NCBI GenBank assembly: GCA_019119685.1
Contig: DWWN01000047.1
Coordinates: forward strand, 25,631 to 89,630
Reading direction: 5' to 3'
From: Candidatus Faecalibacterium faecigallinarum
Lineage (GTDB): Bacteria > Bacillota > Clostridia > Oscillospirales > Ruminococcaceae
DNA: 64,000 nucleotides
This document shows positions 8,753 to 18,166 of this stretch, in pieces; the first letter of the stretch is position 1, and every line of letters begins with the position of its first letter. The translations under genes and the position numbers were made by a program. The notes beneath the pieces are model-generated. The model was not told the origin of the DNA. It was given only the letters and a program-made list of their open reading frames with translations, and made no database searches.

Positions 8753-8781
8753 TTGACAGCCCGGCCTTGTTAGGTTATACT
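8753..8781 (+). promoter_or_regulatory. Sigma-A promoter for the SDR gene
   Basis: TTGACA (8753-8758), 17-bp spacer, TATACT (8776-8781). The SDR ATG is 38 nt downstream of the -10 box. Confidence 0.85.
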
Positions 8782-8819
8782 GACTGAAAGTATCTTCAAC
8801 AAGACAGGAGGGGCTTTCC

Positions 8820-9491
8820 ATGTCCAAAACCTATCTCATCACCGGCGCGACCTCGCCGCTGGGGCTGGCCTTGATGGGCCGGCTGCTGCCCGCCCTGGAG
8901 GAGGGCGACCTGATCCTGGCCCAGGGCTGCGGCGACCTTGCCCGGCTGGCCGGGCTGTGCCAGGCCAGGCCCGGCTTCATCCGCCCTTACGATGCGGATT
9001 TCACCCAGCCGCTGGCGGTCCGCGCCTTCCTCAGCGACCTGACCGACACCTACCCCACCCCCACCCACCTGGTCCATCTGGCCGGGCTGCGCCCCATCGA
9101 AGCGCCTTACGCCCACTTTGACGAGGAGCGCTTTGTCCAGGAGCGGGCCGTCACGCTGGACAGCGCCCTGGTGCTGTGCAAGGCCATCCTGCCCAAAATG
9201 GCCCAGGCGGGCTTTGGCCGGGTGGTCTTTCTGGACAGCCGGGCCTCCACCCGCGCCGTCTCGGCCAACATCCTGCAGGGCGCTTTGAACGGGCTGGCCC
9301 TTTCCCTGGCCGCCGAGTACGCTTCCGCCGGCGTCACCGTCAACTGCATCGCCCCCGGCCCGATGGCCTCCGATGCCGAGGCGGACGCCGCCGCCTTCAC
9401 CCCCGACCGGGCCGCCGCCCTGCTCGGCTTTTTGCTCAGCGAGGACGCCGGCCCCCTCACCGGCGCCACCCTGCCGGCAGGTCTGTTCTGA
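8820..9491 (+). CDS. Short-chain dehydrogenase/reductase fold protein with degenerate active site
   Basis: 223-residue Rossmann protein. The N-terminus TYLITGATSPLG gives the cofactor-binding TGxxxxxG turn, and NCIAPGPMASDA late in the protein matches the SDR PG motif. The catalytic YxxxK is missing: aligned on the following AL helix, Tyr and Lys become Ala and Gln (SANILQGALNGL). The NAG motif is reduced to HLAGL. The serine region (FLDSRAS) persists. It may bind NAD(P) without SDR catalysis, or act on another substrate. A good SD (AGGAGG) precedes the ATG. Repeat copy A begins 6 nt after the stop. Confidence 0.88.
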   Translation: MSKTYLITGATSPLGLALMGRLLPALEEGDLILAQGCGDLARLAGLCQARPGFIRPYDADFTQPLAVRAFLSDLTDTYPTPTHLVHLAGLRPIEAPYAHFDEERFVQERAVTLDSALVLCKAILPKMAQAGFGRVVFLDSRASTRAVSANILQGALNGLALSLAAEYASAGVTVNCIAPGPMASDAEADAAAFTPDRAAALLGFLLSEDAGPLTGATLPAGLF

Positions 9492-9496
9492 GATCC

Positions 9497-9781
9497 TTTA
9501 GGGGGAACCCATTTCTGCGCGCAGTCGCGCGGCAGAAATTCCTTCCCCCTAACTCTCTTGCGCTTAGCCGGTTTTCGCGGCGCGCGAGCGCTTGCGAAAA
9601 TCGGAGCGCTGCGCCAGCGGCGGCTCGCTGTTTCGTCCACTGGACGCGCTTCACCGCCGCTGCCCCTGGGGACAAAATTTGGCGCTGACCCGCGCACTCG
9701 CCGCAAAGCGGCTCGCACACTCTCAGCGCCAAATTTCCCTGGTTGTGTCCCGGCCGTACGCGCATGTCGTCCGGCCGGGAC
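9497..9781 (+). repeat. Structured repeat, copy A (about 285 nt), in the 3' region of the SDR gene
   Basis: Read on the plus strand. (1) A long imperfect hairpin with TTAGGGGGAA / TTCCCCCTAA outer arms and ATTTCTGC / GCAGAAAT inner arms (9498-9551). (2) An optional module of about 110 nt with stems CAGCGGCGG/CCGCCGCTG and TTTTCGC/GCGAAAA. (3) A 14-bp perfect stem AAATTTGGCGCTGA / TCAGCGCCAAATTT enclosing GCCGC-AAA-GCGGC. (4) A terminal 35-nt hairpin (9747-9781) with GTCCCGGCC / GGCCGGGAC arms, followed by GTTTTGC. Copies B and C share the order and the stems, with paired substitutions. Confidence 0.85.
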
Positions 9782-9793
9782 GTTTTGCAATGT

Positions 9794-9910
9794 TCACCCA
9801 TTTAATTCTTCCATGGCTTCGCGGACGGTGTCGGCAGAGAAGAGGAATGCCCCGCCCCTGCTGTACACTTCCACATGGCCGCCAACGTACCGGATCTCAT
9901 AGTCACTCAT
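9794..9910 (-). CDS. 38-residue small protein between inverted repeats
   Basis: ATG at 9908-9910 sits 9 nt behind AGGAG. The ORF begins MSDYEIRYVGGHVEVYSR and ends EAMEELNG-stop. The predicted pattern is a short beta-hairpin (EIRYVGGHVEVYS) followed by an amphipathic helix (TVREAMEELNG). It has no membrane segment or cysteines. I do not recognise a family. Codon use matches the neighbours and the SD is good, so it is likely translated. It is wholly enclosed by repeat copies A and B. A GGGAAGGGG hairpin (9940-9962) lies in its leader. Confidence 0.65.
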   Translation of the reverse strand: MSDYEIRYVGGHVEVYSRGGAFLFSADTVREAMEELNG

Positions 9911-9939
9911 GCTCTGCCGCTCCTCTCTGTCTTGTCTGC

Positions 9940-9999
9940 GGGAAGGGGTCCTTCCCCTTCCCTCTGTAGATAGGATAGCAGAAACAATATCCTATAATT
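9940..9999 (-). promoter_or_regulatory. Leader hairpin and inverted repeat upstream of the 38-residue gene
   Basis: GGGAAGGGG-5 nt-CCCCTTCCC forms a 9-bp stem at 9940-9962. Further upstream, ATAGGATA and TATCCTAT are separated by 10 nt (about 9969-9994), and the TATCCT half follows TGC like an extended -10. The promoter assignment is weak. Confidence 0.4.
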
Positions 10000-10032
10000 T
10001 GTACTTTGAAAAGTTTTTTGCAGTTTTTGCGC

Positions 10033-10064
10033 AAAAAATTCGCCCCCGCCAGGGCGGGAGCGAA
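10033..10064 (-). terminator. Minus-strand intrinsic terminator beyond repeat B
   Basis: TTCGCtCCCGCC / GGCGGgGGCGAA stem with a 2-nt loop, followed by six T on the minus strand. It would stop leftward transcripts that pass through repeat B. Confidence 0.8.
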
Positions 10065-10091
10065 AAGAGATCCGTTCAGACTGTTAAAAAA

Positions 10092-10375
10092 GTCCCGTCC
10101 AGCCGACATGTGCGGATGGACGGGACACCGACAGGGAAATTCAGCGCCGAGAGTGTGCGAGCCGCCTTTGCGGCGAGTGCGCGGTTCGGCGATGAATTTT
10201 GTTCCCAGGGGCAGCGGCGGTGAAGCGCGTCCAGTGGACGAAACAGCGAGCCGCCGCTGGCGCAGCGCTCCGATTTTCGCAAGCGCTCGCGCGCCGCGAA
10301 AACCGGCTAAGCGCAAGAGAGTTAGGGGGAGGAATTTCTGCCGCGCGGCTGCGCGCAGAAATGGGTCCCCCCTAA
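10092..10375 (-). repeat. Structured repeat, copy B (284 nt), 3' of the CBS gene
   Basis: Inverted relative to copy A, so it has the same orientation relative to its upstream gene (the CBS gene). It keeps all four parts. About 125 bp of the middle module and flank are base-identical to copy A, while the 14-bp stem and terminal hairpin carry paired changes. The terminal 35-nt hairpin (10092-10126) is followed on the minus strand by six T, making it a good intrinsic terminator. Confidence 0.85.
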
Positions 10376-10395
10376 AGCGTGTCGGCAGACACGCT
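10376..10395 (-). terminator. Small hairpin just after the CBS gene stop
   Basis: AGCGTGTC / GACACGCT perfect 8-bp stem with a 4-nt loop, starting 2 nt after the stop codon. It has no T-run on the minus strand, so terminator strength is doubtful. Confidence 0.4.
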
Positions 10396-10397
10396 AT

Positions 10398-10862
10398 TTA
10401 GTTTTGGGCTGCGGCCAGGACGGGGGCGCTGTTCTGGGCGCGGCGGCTGCCCGCCTCTGCCCGGCGGGACTTGTCGTAGCAGTATTTGATGATGGCCTGC
10501 CGCCGGACGATGCCGATGAACACGCCCCGGTCGTCCACCACCGGGACAAAGTTCTGGTTCATGGCCGCTTCCACCAGCTGGTCCATGCTGGTGTTGACGG
10601 TGACGGGCAGGTAATCCCGCTTGCGCTCAAAGCTGCGGATGGGGATGTCCTCGGCCCCTTCGATGTCCAGGCCGTGGTACCGCTTGAGGCCCCAGAGGAT
10701 GTCCCCCTCTGTCAGGGTGCCCACATACTCCCCCTTCCGGTTCAGGATGGAGATGGAGGCATAGCGGTTGTTCTCCCACTTTTCGAGGGTCTGCCGGAGG
10801 GTGAAGTCGTCATAGACATACATCAGATCCTGCTTGGGAGAGAGGAAAAACAAAATGTTCAT
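10398..10862 (-). CDS. CBS-domain pair protein
   Basis: 154 residues. Tandem CBS motifs (Bateman module): the first about residues 8-62 (SISILNRKGEYVGTLTEGDIL), the second about 75-135 (FVPVVDDRGVFIGIVRRQAI). Such stand-alone modules bind adenosyl nucleotides and regulate a partner; the partner is unknown here. The C-terminal 20 residues look disordered. GGAG is 11 nt before the ATG. It may be co-transcribed with a tiny ORF at 10882-10959. Confidence 0.9.
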   Translation of the reverse strand: MNILFFLSPKQDLMYVYDDFTLRQTLEKWENNRYASISILNRKGEYVGTLTEGDILWGLKRYHGLDIEGAEDIPIRSFERKRDYLPVTVNTSMDQLVEAAMNQNFVPVVDDRGVFIGIVRRQAIIKYCYDKSRRAEAGSRRAQNSAPVLAAAQN

Positions 10863-10881
10863 ATACTCAAGAGCTCCTGCT

Positions 10882-10959
10882 TTATGTGATTTGCCGCAAT
10901 CTGTCCGGGTCGGGCTGCTGTTGGGTCTGCGGCGGTGGCCGCAGGGTTTTCACATCCAT
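10882..10959 (-). CDS. Possible 25-residue micro-ORF upstream of the CBS gene
   Basis: ATG at 10957-10959 follows AAGGGGA by 8 nt. The peptide starts MDVKTLRPPPQTQQQ and is Pro/Gln-rich with a basic end. It could be a leader peptide or a spurious ORF. The stop is 20 nt before the CBS start. The rest of the 10863-11211 interval holds only promoter-like sequence. Confidence 0.35.
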   Translation of the reverse strand: MDVKTLRPPPQTQQQPDPDRLRQIT

Positions 10960-11104
10960 GATGTCCATCCCCTTTCTCTTTTATTTTAGCACTTTTGCCC
11001 AGCGAAATAAAGTTGCGCACAGTTTTTTTAGATTTTATTCACAACTCTTTTTCACGTTTTGCGAAAATCCATCCCAAATCCATGCACAAGCGGCTGTTTT
11101 GTGC

Positions 11105-11110
11105 TATACT
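11105..11110 (+). promoter_or_regulatory. Extended -10 promoter for the solute-binding protein
   Basis: TGC-TATACT about 100 nt before the ATG. The -35 region is poor. Confidence 0.5.
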
Positions 11111-11211
11111 AAGGATAATTACTGCTTTTGCCCCGTCCGGGCTCCTGCTCCGCTACCCAGTATAGCAGGCCCCGTTGTCGGGAAAGCTCGAACGGAAGGA
11201 GTCCGGCCCCC

Positions 11212-12759
11212 ATGGTTCTGAAACATTCCCTCTGCCGGCGGGCAGCCGCGGCGGCGCTGGCCGGCCTGCTGCTGGCGGGCTGCACCCGGCCGGCGGTGCT
11301 CCAGCCCTCCTCGTCGTCCCCGTCCTCGCAGCCGGCGGCGTCCGGCTCCTCCGCGCCTGAGACGGGCAGCGGCACGTCCCAGCCCGCCCGGTTTGCCATT
11401 GCCGTCAGCGAGGGCAGCTATAACCCCTACCTGAACGCCAACACCCTCACTGAGCAGGTGGCGGGTCTGCTGTTTGAAAAGCTGGTCCGCATCTCCCCCC
11501 GCATGGAGCTGGAAATGCGCCTGGCCGACTCGGTGGTGTCCAGCGGCCTCACCGTCACCATCCGGCTGCGCAGCGGCTGCACTTTTGCAGACGGCACGCC
11601 CCTCACCGCGTCCGACGTGGCCGCCAGCCTGCTGGCCGCCAAGGCCAGCGCCCACTACAGCGGCCGGCTGGCCAACATGACCGACGCCCAGGCCCCCGAC
11701 GCCAGCACCGTGGTGCTGACCCTGGCCGAACCGGACAGCCTGTTCGCCTACCTGCTGGACCTGCCCATCCTCAAGGCCGCCGAGACGGCCTCCCCCCAAC
11801 CCACCCCCTGCGGGCGGTACACCTACGGCACCCAGGCGGACACCCTCACCCCCAACCCCCGGGCGCCCTTCCCCGAGGAGGGGCCCGCCACCATCTGGCT
11901 GACCCCCGTCAGCGATTACGCCGAACTGGTCAGCCAGCTGGCCATGGGGGAGATCAGCTTCTACCTGGCCGAGGAGGCCGCTTCGTCGGCGGTGGCCACC
12001 TCCGAGCGCTATTTCCGCACCAACACCCTGCTGTTCCTGGGGGTGAACGGCAGCGCCAACAACCCCCTGTGCGCCACGCCCCAGGGCCGGGGCGCCCTCA
12101 GCGCCGCCCTCTCCCGGGAGGAGCTGGCCGGCCGCTTTGCCAGCGCCAGCCCCGCCACCGGCGTGCTGAACAGCCTCTACGAGTGCGTCCGCGGCCAGCA
12201 GGTCATCGCGGAGGGGGCCGACCCCGGCCAGCTCTCCACCCTGATGGCCGCCCTGGGCTACCACTGGGACGAGGCGTCTGCCCTCTACTGCGGCGCGGAC
12301 GGGCAGCCCGCCAGCGTCAGCATCTTGGCCTGCGGCAGCTCGGCCGACCGGGTCTATGCGGCCCGGCTTTTGCAGCAGCAGTGGGAAAAAGCCGGCATCC
12401 AGGTCACCCTCACCCTTGCCGATGACTTCGGTGCTTACCTGCAAATGGTACAGGACCGACAATTTGAACTGTACATCGGTGAAATGAAGTTGTATAATAA
12501 TAATGACCTCTCCCCTTTCTGGACCGGCAGCGCCCGCTACGGCCTGGCCGTCACCCAGCAGCTGCTGGACGCCTACGCCCTGATGCGGGCCGACAGCGCC
12601 GCCGCCCCGGACTTTGAGCGCGCCTTTGCCGGCCAGATGCCCTATATCCCCCTGTTGTGGCGGGGCGGGGTGACGGTGTCCAACCGGCGCACCAGCGGCG
12701 TTATTTCCAGCGTCAGCGACCTTTACTATTCCCTCGCCGGCCTTTCCATCGCGCAGTGA
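11212..12759 (+). CDS. Extracellular solute-binding lipoprotein, family 5 (oligopeptide type)
   Basis: 515 residues, membrane-anchored substrate receptor of an ABC importer. A lipobox LLAGC ends the signal peptide at about residue 24. A Ser/Pro linker (30-60) is followed by the SBP_bac_5 domain, which contains FADGTPLTASDV near residue 125 and LFLGVNGSANNPL near 280. I used the ATG at 11212 because GGAAGGAG lies 10 nt upstream; the longer ORF adds an unsupported N-terminus. No permease or ATPase genes are adjacent, so it is an orphan receptor serving a transporter elsewhere, or has been repurposed. Confidence 0.9.
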   Translation: MVLKHSLCRRAAAAALAGLLLAGCTRPAVLQPSSSSPSSQPAASGSSAPETGSGTSQPARFAIAVSEGSYNPYLNANTLTEQVAGLLFEKLVRISPRMELEMRLADSVVSSGLTVTIRLRSGCTFADGTPLTASDVAASLLAAKASAHYSGRLANMTDAQAPDASTVVLTLAEPDSLFAYLLDLPILKAAETASPQPTPCGRYTYGTQADTLTPNPRAPFPEEGPATIWLTPVSDYAELVSQLAMGEISFYLAEEAASSAVATSERYFRTNTLLFLGVNGSANNPLCATPQGRGALSAALSREELAGRFASASPATGVLNSLYECVRGQQVIAEGADPGQLSTLMAALGYHWDEASALYCGADGQPASVSILACGSSADRVYAARLLQQQWEKAGIQVTLTLADDFGAYLQMVQDRQFELYIGEMKLYNNNDLSPFWTGSARYGLAVTQQLLDAYALMRADSAAAPDFERAFAGQMPYIPLLWRGGVTVSNRRTSGVISSVSDLYYSLAGLSIAQ

Positions 12760-12805
12760 AGCGTAACAGCTTTTGAAAAATCTATACAAAAGGAGCAGAG
12801 CGATT

Positions 12806-13156
12806 ATGATCACTACCCATTTTCCCTTGGGCGATGTCCGCTTTTCCGCCGAATACTTTTCGACTCTGGTAGGCGAAGCCGCCAAGAACTGCTACGGCGT
12901 GGCCGCCATGGCCCCCCGCGGGGTGGCCGATGCGGTCCGCAGCCTGGTCCGCGGCGAGGACTCCTCTGACAAGGGCGTCCGCGTCACCTCCGAGAACGGC
13001 CGCCTCGTCATCGAGATCCACATCGCTGTCGGCTATGGGCTGAACATCGCCACCGCAGCCCAGAGCATCACCCACCGGGTGCAGGACGAAGTCGAGCGCT
13101 CGACCGGCCTGCGGGTCGCCCGGGTGGTCGTGTCGGTGGACGACGTGATCGCCTGA
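12806..13156 (+). CDS. Asp23/Gls24 family envelope stress protein (DUF322)
   Basis: 116 residues. GVRVTSENGRLVIEIHIAVGYG followed by a VQDEVERSTGLRVARVVVSVDDV helix-strand is the Asp23/Gls24 signature. The ATG at 12806 lies 11 nt behind AAAAGGAG. Homologues such as YloU pair with a downstream DAK2-domain gene, exactly as here. The molecular role is poorly known; members associate with the cell envelope. Confidence 0.92.
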   Translation: MITTHFPLGDVRFSAEYFSTLVGEAAKNCYGVAAMAPRGVADAVRSLVRGEDSSDKGVRVTSENGRLVIEIHIAVGYGLNIATAAQSITHRVQDEVERSTGLRVARVVVSVDDVIA

Positions 13157-13228
13157 CCCATCCGCACCCCCGACTGAGGAACTATGATCCCCGGGCACGC
13201 CCCTGGGCAGGACAAGGAGTTAAAAACA

Positions 13229-14935
13229 ATGATTAGTGGTAAAATTCTGCGTGACGCCATCATCTCAGGCGCAAACAACATCAACAACCAGCGTTCCCGC
13301 GTGGACGAGCTGAACGTCTTTCCCGTGCCGGACGGCGACACCGGCACCAACATGGGCATGACCATCGGCGCGGCCGTCCCCGAGCTGGAAGCGCTGGCTG
13401 ACGACTGCACCGTGGGCGAGGCCGCCAAGACCGCTGCCTCCGCTATGCTGCGGGGCGCGCGGGGCAACTCGGGCGTCATCACCAGCCTGCTGTTCCGCGG
13501 CTTCTCCAAGGCGCTGGAGGGCAAAAAGGAGGCCGGCGCCGAGGACCTGGTCGTCGCCCTGGAAAAGGGCGTCGAGGCCGCCTATAAAGCCGTCATGAAG
13601 CCCACCGAGGGCACCATCCTGACGGTGGCCCGCATCGCCTCGGAGGAGGCCCGCGCCAGCGGCATCGCCGATGTGGACGAGCTGTGGGACCTGGTCCTGT
13701 CCGCCGGCCAGCGCGCCCTGGACGACACCCCCAACCTGCTGCCCGTGCTGAAAAAGGCCGGCGTGGTGGACGCCGGGGGCCAGGGCATCCTGATCATCTT
13801 TGAGGGCATGGGCAAGGTGTTCCACGGCGAGGGCATCGTCCCCGCCGCCGGCAGCACCCAGAACAAGGCCAAGCTCTCCACCGCCAACGCAGGCCGCGGC
13901 GTCTTTACCGACGACCTGATGAAGGTGGAGGACATCAAAAACGGCTACTGCACCCAGTTCCTCATCCACAAGGAGGACGGCGCCAGCGCCGCCAAGATGC
14001 GCGCCTTTGCCGAGTCCAACGGCGACAGTGTGGTCTGCATCGAGGACGATGACGTCATCAACCTCCACGTCCACACCGCCGACCCCGGCAAGATCCTGTC
14101 CGAGGCCATCAAGTACGGCTACCTGACCAACTTCAAGATCGAAAATATGCACGAGCAGTTCCTGGCCCGCCAGAAACAGGGCAAGAGCCTGGAAAAGCAG
14201 GCCGAGGCCGAGCAGAAGCAGCGCGCCTCCGACGCCATCGCCAGCGAGTTCATCTACGCCGCCGTCGATCCCAGCCGGGACTACGGCTTTGTGGCGGTGG
14301 CCGCCGGCGAGGGCCTCAAGGCTGTCTTTACCGACCTGGCGGTGGACGCCGTCGTCTCGGGCGGCCAGACCATGAACCCCGCCACCGAGGACATCCTGGC
14401 CGCCGTCCAGAGCGTGCCGGCCAAGACCGTCTTTGTCCTGCCCAACAACAAGAACATCATCATGGCCGCCGAGCAGGCCGAAAAGCTGGCCGACCGCCGC
14501 GTGGTGGTGCTGCCCACCCGCACCATCCCCATGGGCATCACCGCCATGCTCAACTTTGACCCCACCGCCTCGGTCGAGACCAACACCATCAACATGATGA
14601 AGGCTGCCGACAACGTCTCCACCGGCCTGATCACCTACGCCGCCCGCGACAGCGAGTACGACGGCAAGCGGATCCGCAAGGGCGAGATCATGTCCCTCGA
14701 AAACGGCAAGATCGTGGCCACCTCCAACGACCTGACCAAGGCCGCCTACCGCCTGGCCCGCAGCATGTGCAAGAAGGATTCCAGCTTTGTCACCGTCATT
14801 TCGGGCTGCGACGTCAGCGACGAGGACGCCGAGCGCACCACCGAGATCATCAAGTCCAAGTGCCCCAGCCATGTGGAAGTCAGCCACATCCGCGGCGGCC
14901 AGCCGGTCTATTATTATATGATCAGCGTGGAGTAA
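13229..14935 (+). CDS. fakA: DAK2-domain fatty-acid kinase (FakA/YloV family)
   Basis: 568 residues. FakA phosphorylates fatty acids presented by FakB proteins, feeding exogenous acyl chains into phospholipid. The N-terminal DAK2 kinase domain (about 1-200) has NVFPVPDGDTGTNMGMT and ARGNSGVI, the nucleotide and metal-binding loops. A central domain and a C-terminal FakB-like/DegV-related region (about 330-568) follow. The ATG follows AAGGAG by 9 nt. It lies 72 nt after the Asp23 gene, the conserved yloU-yloV order. No fakB is in the window. Confidence 0.93.
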   Translation: MISGKILRDAIISGANNINNQRSRVDELNVFPVPDGDTGTNMGMTIGAAVPELEALADDCTVGEAAKTAASAMLRGARGNSGVITSLLFRGFSKALEGKKEAGAEDLVVALEKGVEAAYKAVMKPTEGTILTVARIASEEARASGIADVDELWDLVLSAGQRALDDTPNLLPVLKKAGVVDAGGQGILIIFEGMGKVFHGEGIVPAAGSTQNKAKLSTANAGRGVFTDDLMKVEDIKNGYCTQFLIHKEDGASAAKMRAFAESNGDSVVCIEDDDVINLHVHTADPGKILSEAIKYGYLTNFKIENMHEQFLARQKQGKSLEKQAEAEQKQRASDAIASEFIYAAVDPSRDYGFVAVAAGEGLKAVFTDLAVDAVVSGGQTMNPATEDILAAVQSVPAKTVFVLPNNKNIIMAAEQAEKLADRRVVVLPTRTIPMGITAMLNFDPTASVETNTINMMKAADNVSTGLITYAARDSEYDGKRIRKGEIMSLENGKIVATSNDLTKAAYRLARSMCKKDSSFVTVISGCDVSDEDAERTTEIIKSKCPSHVEVSHIRGGQPVYYYMISVE

Positions 14936-14971
14936 AAAGGCGTTTGTTTCACACTTGTACGGAATTGTCCA

Positions 14972-15000
14972 TTGACAAATATCCCTCCATCCTCTATAAT
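14972..15000 (+). promoter_or_regulatory. Consensus sigma-A promoter for the riboswitch-ATPase unit
   Basis: TTGACA (14972-14977), 17-bp spacer, TATAAT (14995-15000): a perfect consensus match. Transcription should start near 15007, directly at the aptamer. Confidence 0.93.
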
Positions 15001-15006
15001 GGAGGG

Positions 15007-15150
15007 CACATGAGGGAGTAATTCCGCGTGAGCGCGCGCGGCTGGCCCGTCAAGACGAATCCTTTTCCCAAAGGGTTCCGGGCAGCCTGATCGAATGGAG
15101 AATGAGACTCATGCACCGGAAGTACATCCAGTGCATGGGTCTTTTCTTTT
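15007..15150 (+). promoter_or_regulatory. yybP-ykoY (Mn2+-sensing) riboswitch with terminator
   Basis: The aptamer elements occur in order: P1 5' arm CATGAG (15009-15014) running into GAGGGAGTA, GCCCGTCAAGACG, CGGGCAGCCTG, then GAGAC and P1 3' arm CTCATG (15108-15113). An overlapping terminator uses the P1 3' arm: AGACTCATGCAC (15105-15116) pairs with GTGCATGGGTCT (15131-15142), followed by TTTTCTTTT. P1 and the terminator exclude each other, so ligand binding should turn transcription on. The ATPase downstream fits a metal-efflux role. Confidence 0.9.
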
Positions 15151-15221
15151 CCGCATCTCGCAGCGGGAACGCGCCCTTGCACCGTCCCCACTGTACACTG
15201 TCAGGAGGAGTAAACCAAAAC

Positions 15222-17873
<2,652 letters not shown>

Positions 17874-17912
17874 ACCGCGCTTTTTCCCGCCGCGCAGCTT
17901 TGACCATGCAAC

Positions 17913-17960
17913 AACGGGCCTGTGTTCCCCCCTTTTGGACTGGGGCGCAGGCCCGTTTTC
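17913..17960 (+). terminator. Intrinsic terminator after the P-type ATPase
   Basis: AACGGGCCTG (17913-17922) pairs with CAGGCCCGTT (17948-17957), followed by TTC. The loop is 25 nt. Confidence 0.8.
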
Positions 17961-18044
17961 TAAAGCGGCGATGTGGAAACAGAAAAAATTTCAGCCAAAT
18001 CTATCCAAAAAGCAAAAAAATCCCCTTCCCTTTTGGTTATTTCC

Positions 18045-18166
18045 TGCTATACTATGGGGTGTCCGGGCAAGTCAGTTTTTTGAACAAAACGTCCTGCCCG
18101 GCCGGTCCCCAGTCTTAAATGGCGCGGCCTGCCCCGGCGGGCCGCAGCGGCAAGCAAGGAGATTTT
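18045..18166 (+). promoter_or_regulatory. Extended -10 promoter and structured leader of ktrB
   Basis: TGC-TATACT (18045-18053). The ~107-nt leader has two stems: CCGGGCA / TGCCCGG around a T-rich loop, and GCGGCC / GGGCCGC near the RBS. It does not match a riboswitch class I know. A c-di-AMP (ydaO) aptamer was considered and not recognised. Confidence 0.5.

Noticed and set aside
9558-10316. ORFs of 60-140 codons inside repeats A and B, with similar peptides on both strands
   Set aside because: They arise from the repeated structured sequence itself; the substitutions follow base pairing, not codon position, and no RBS is present.
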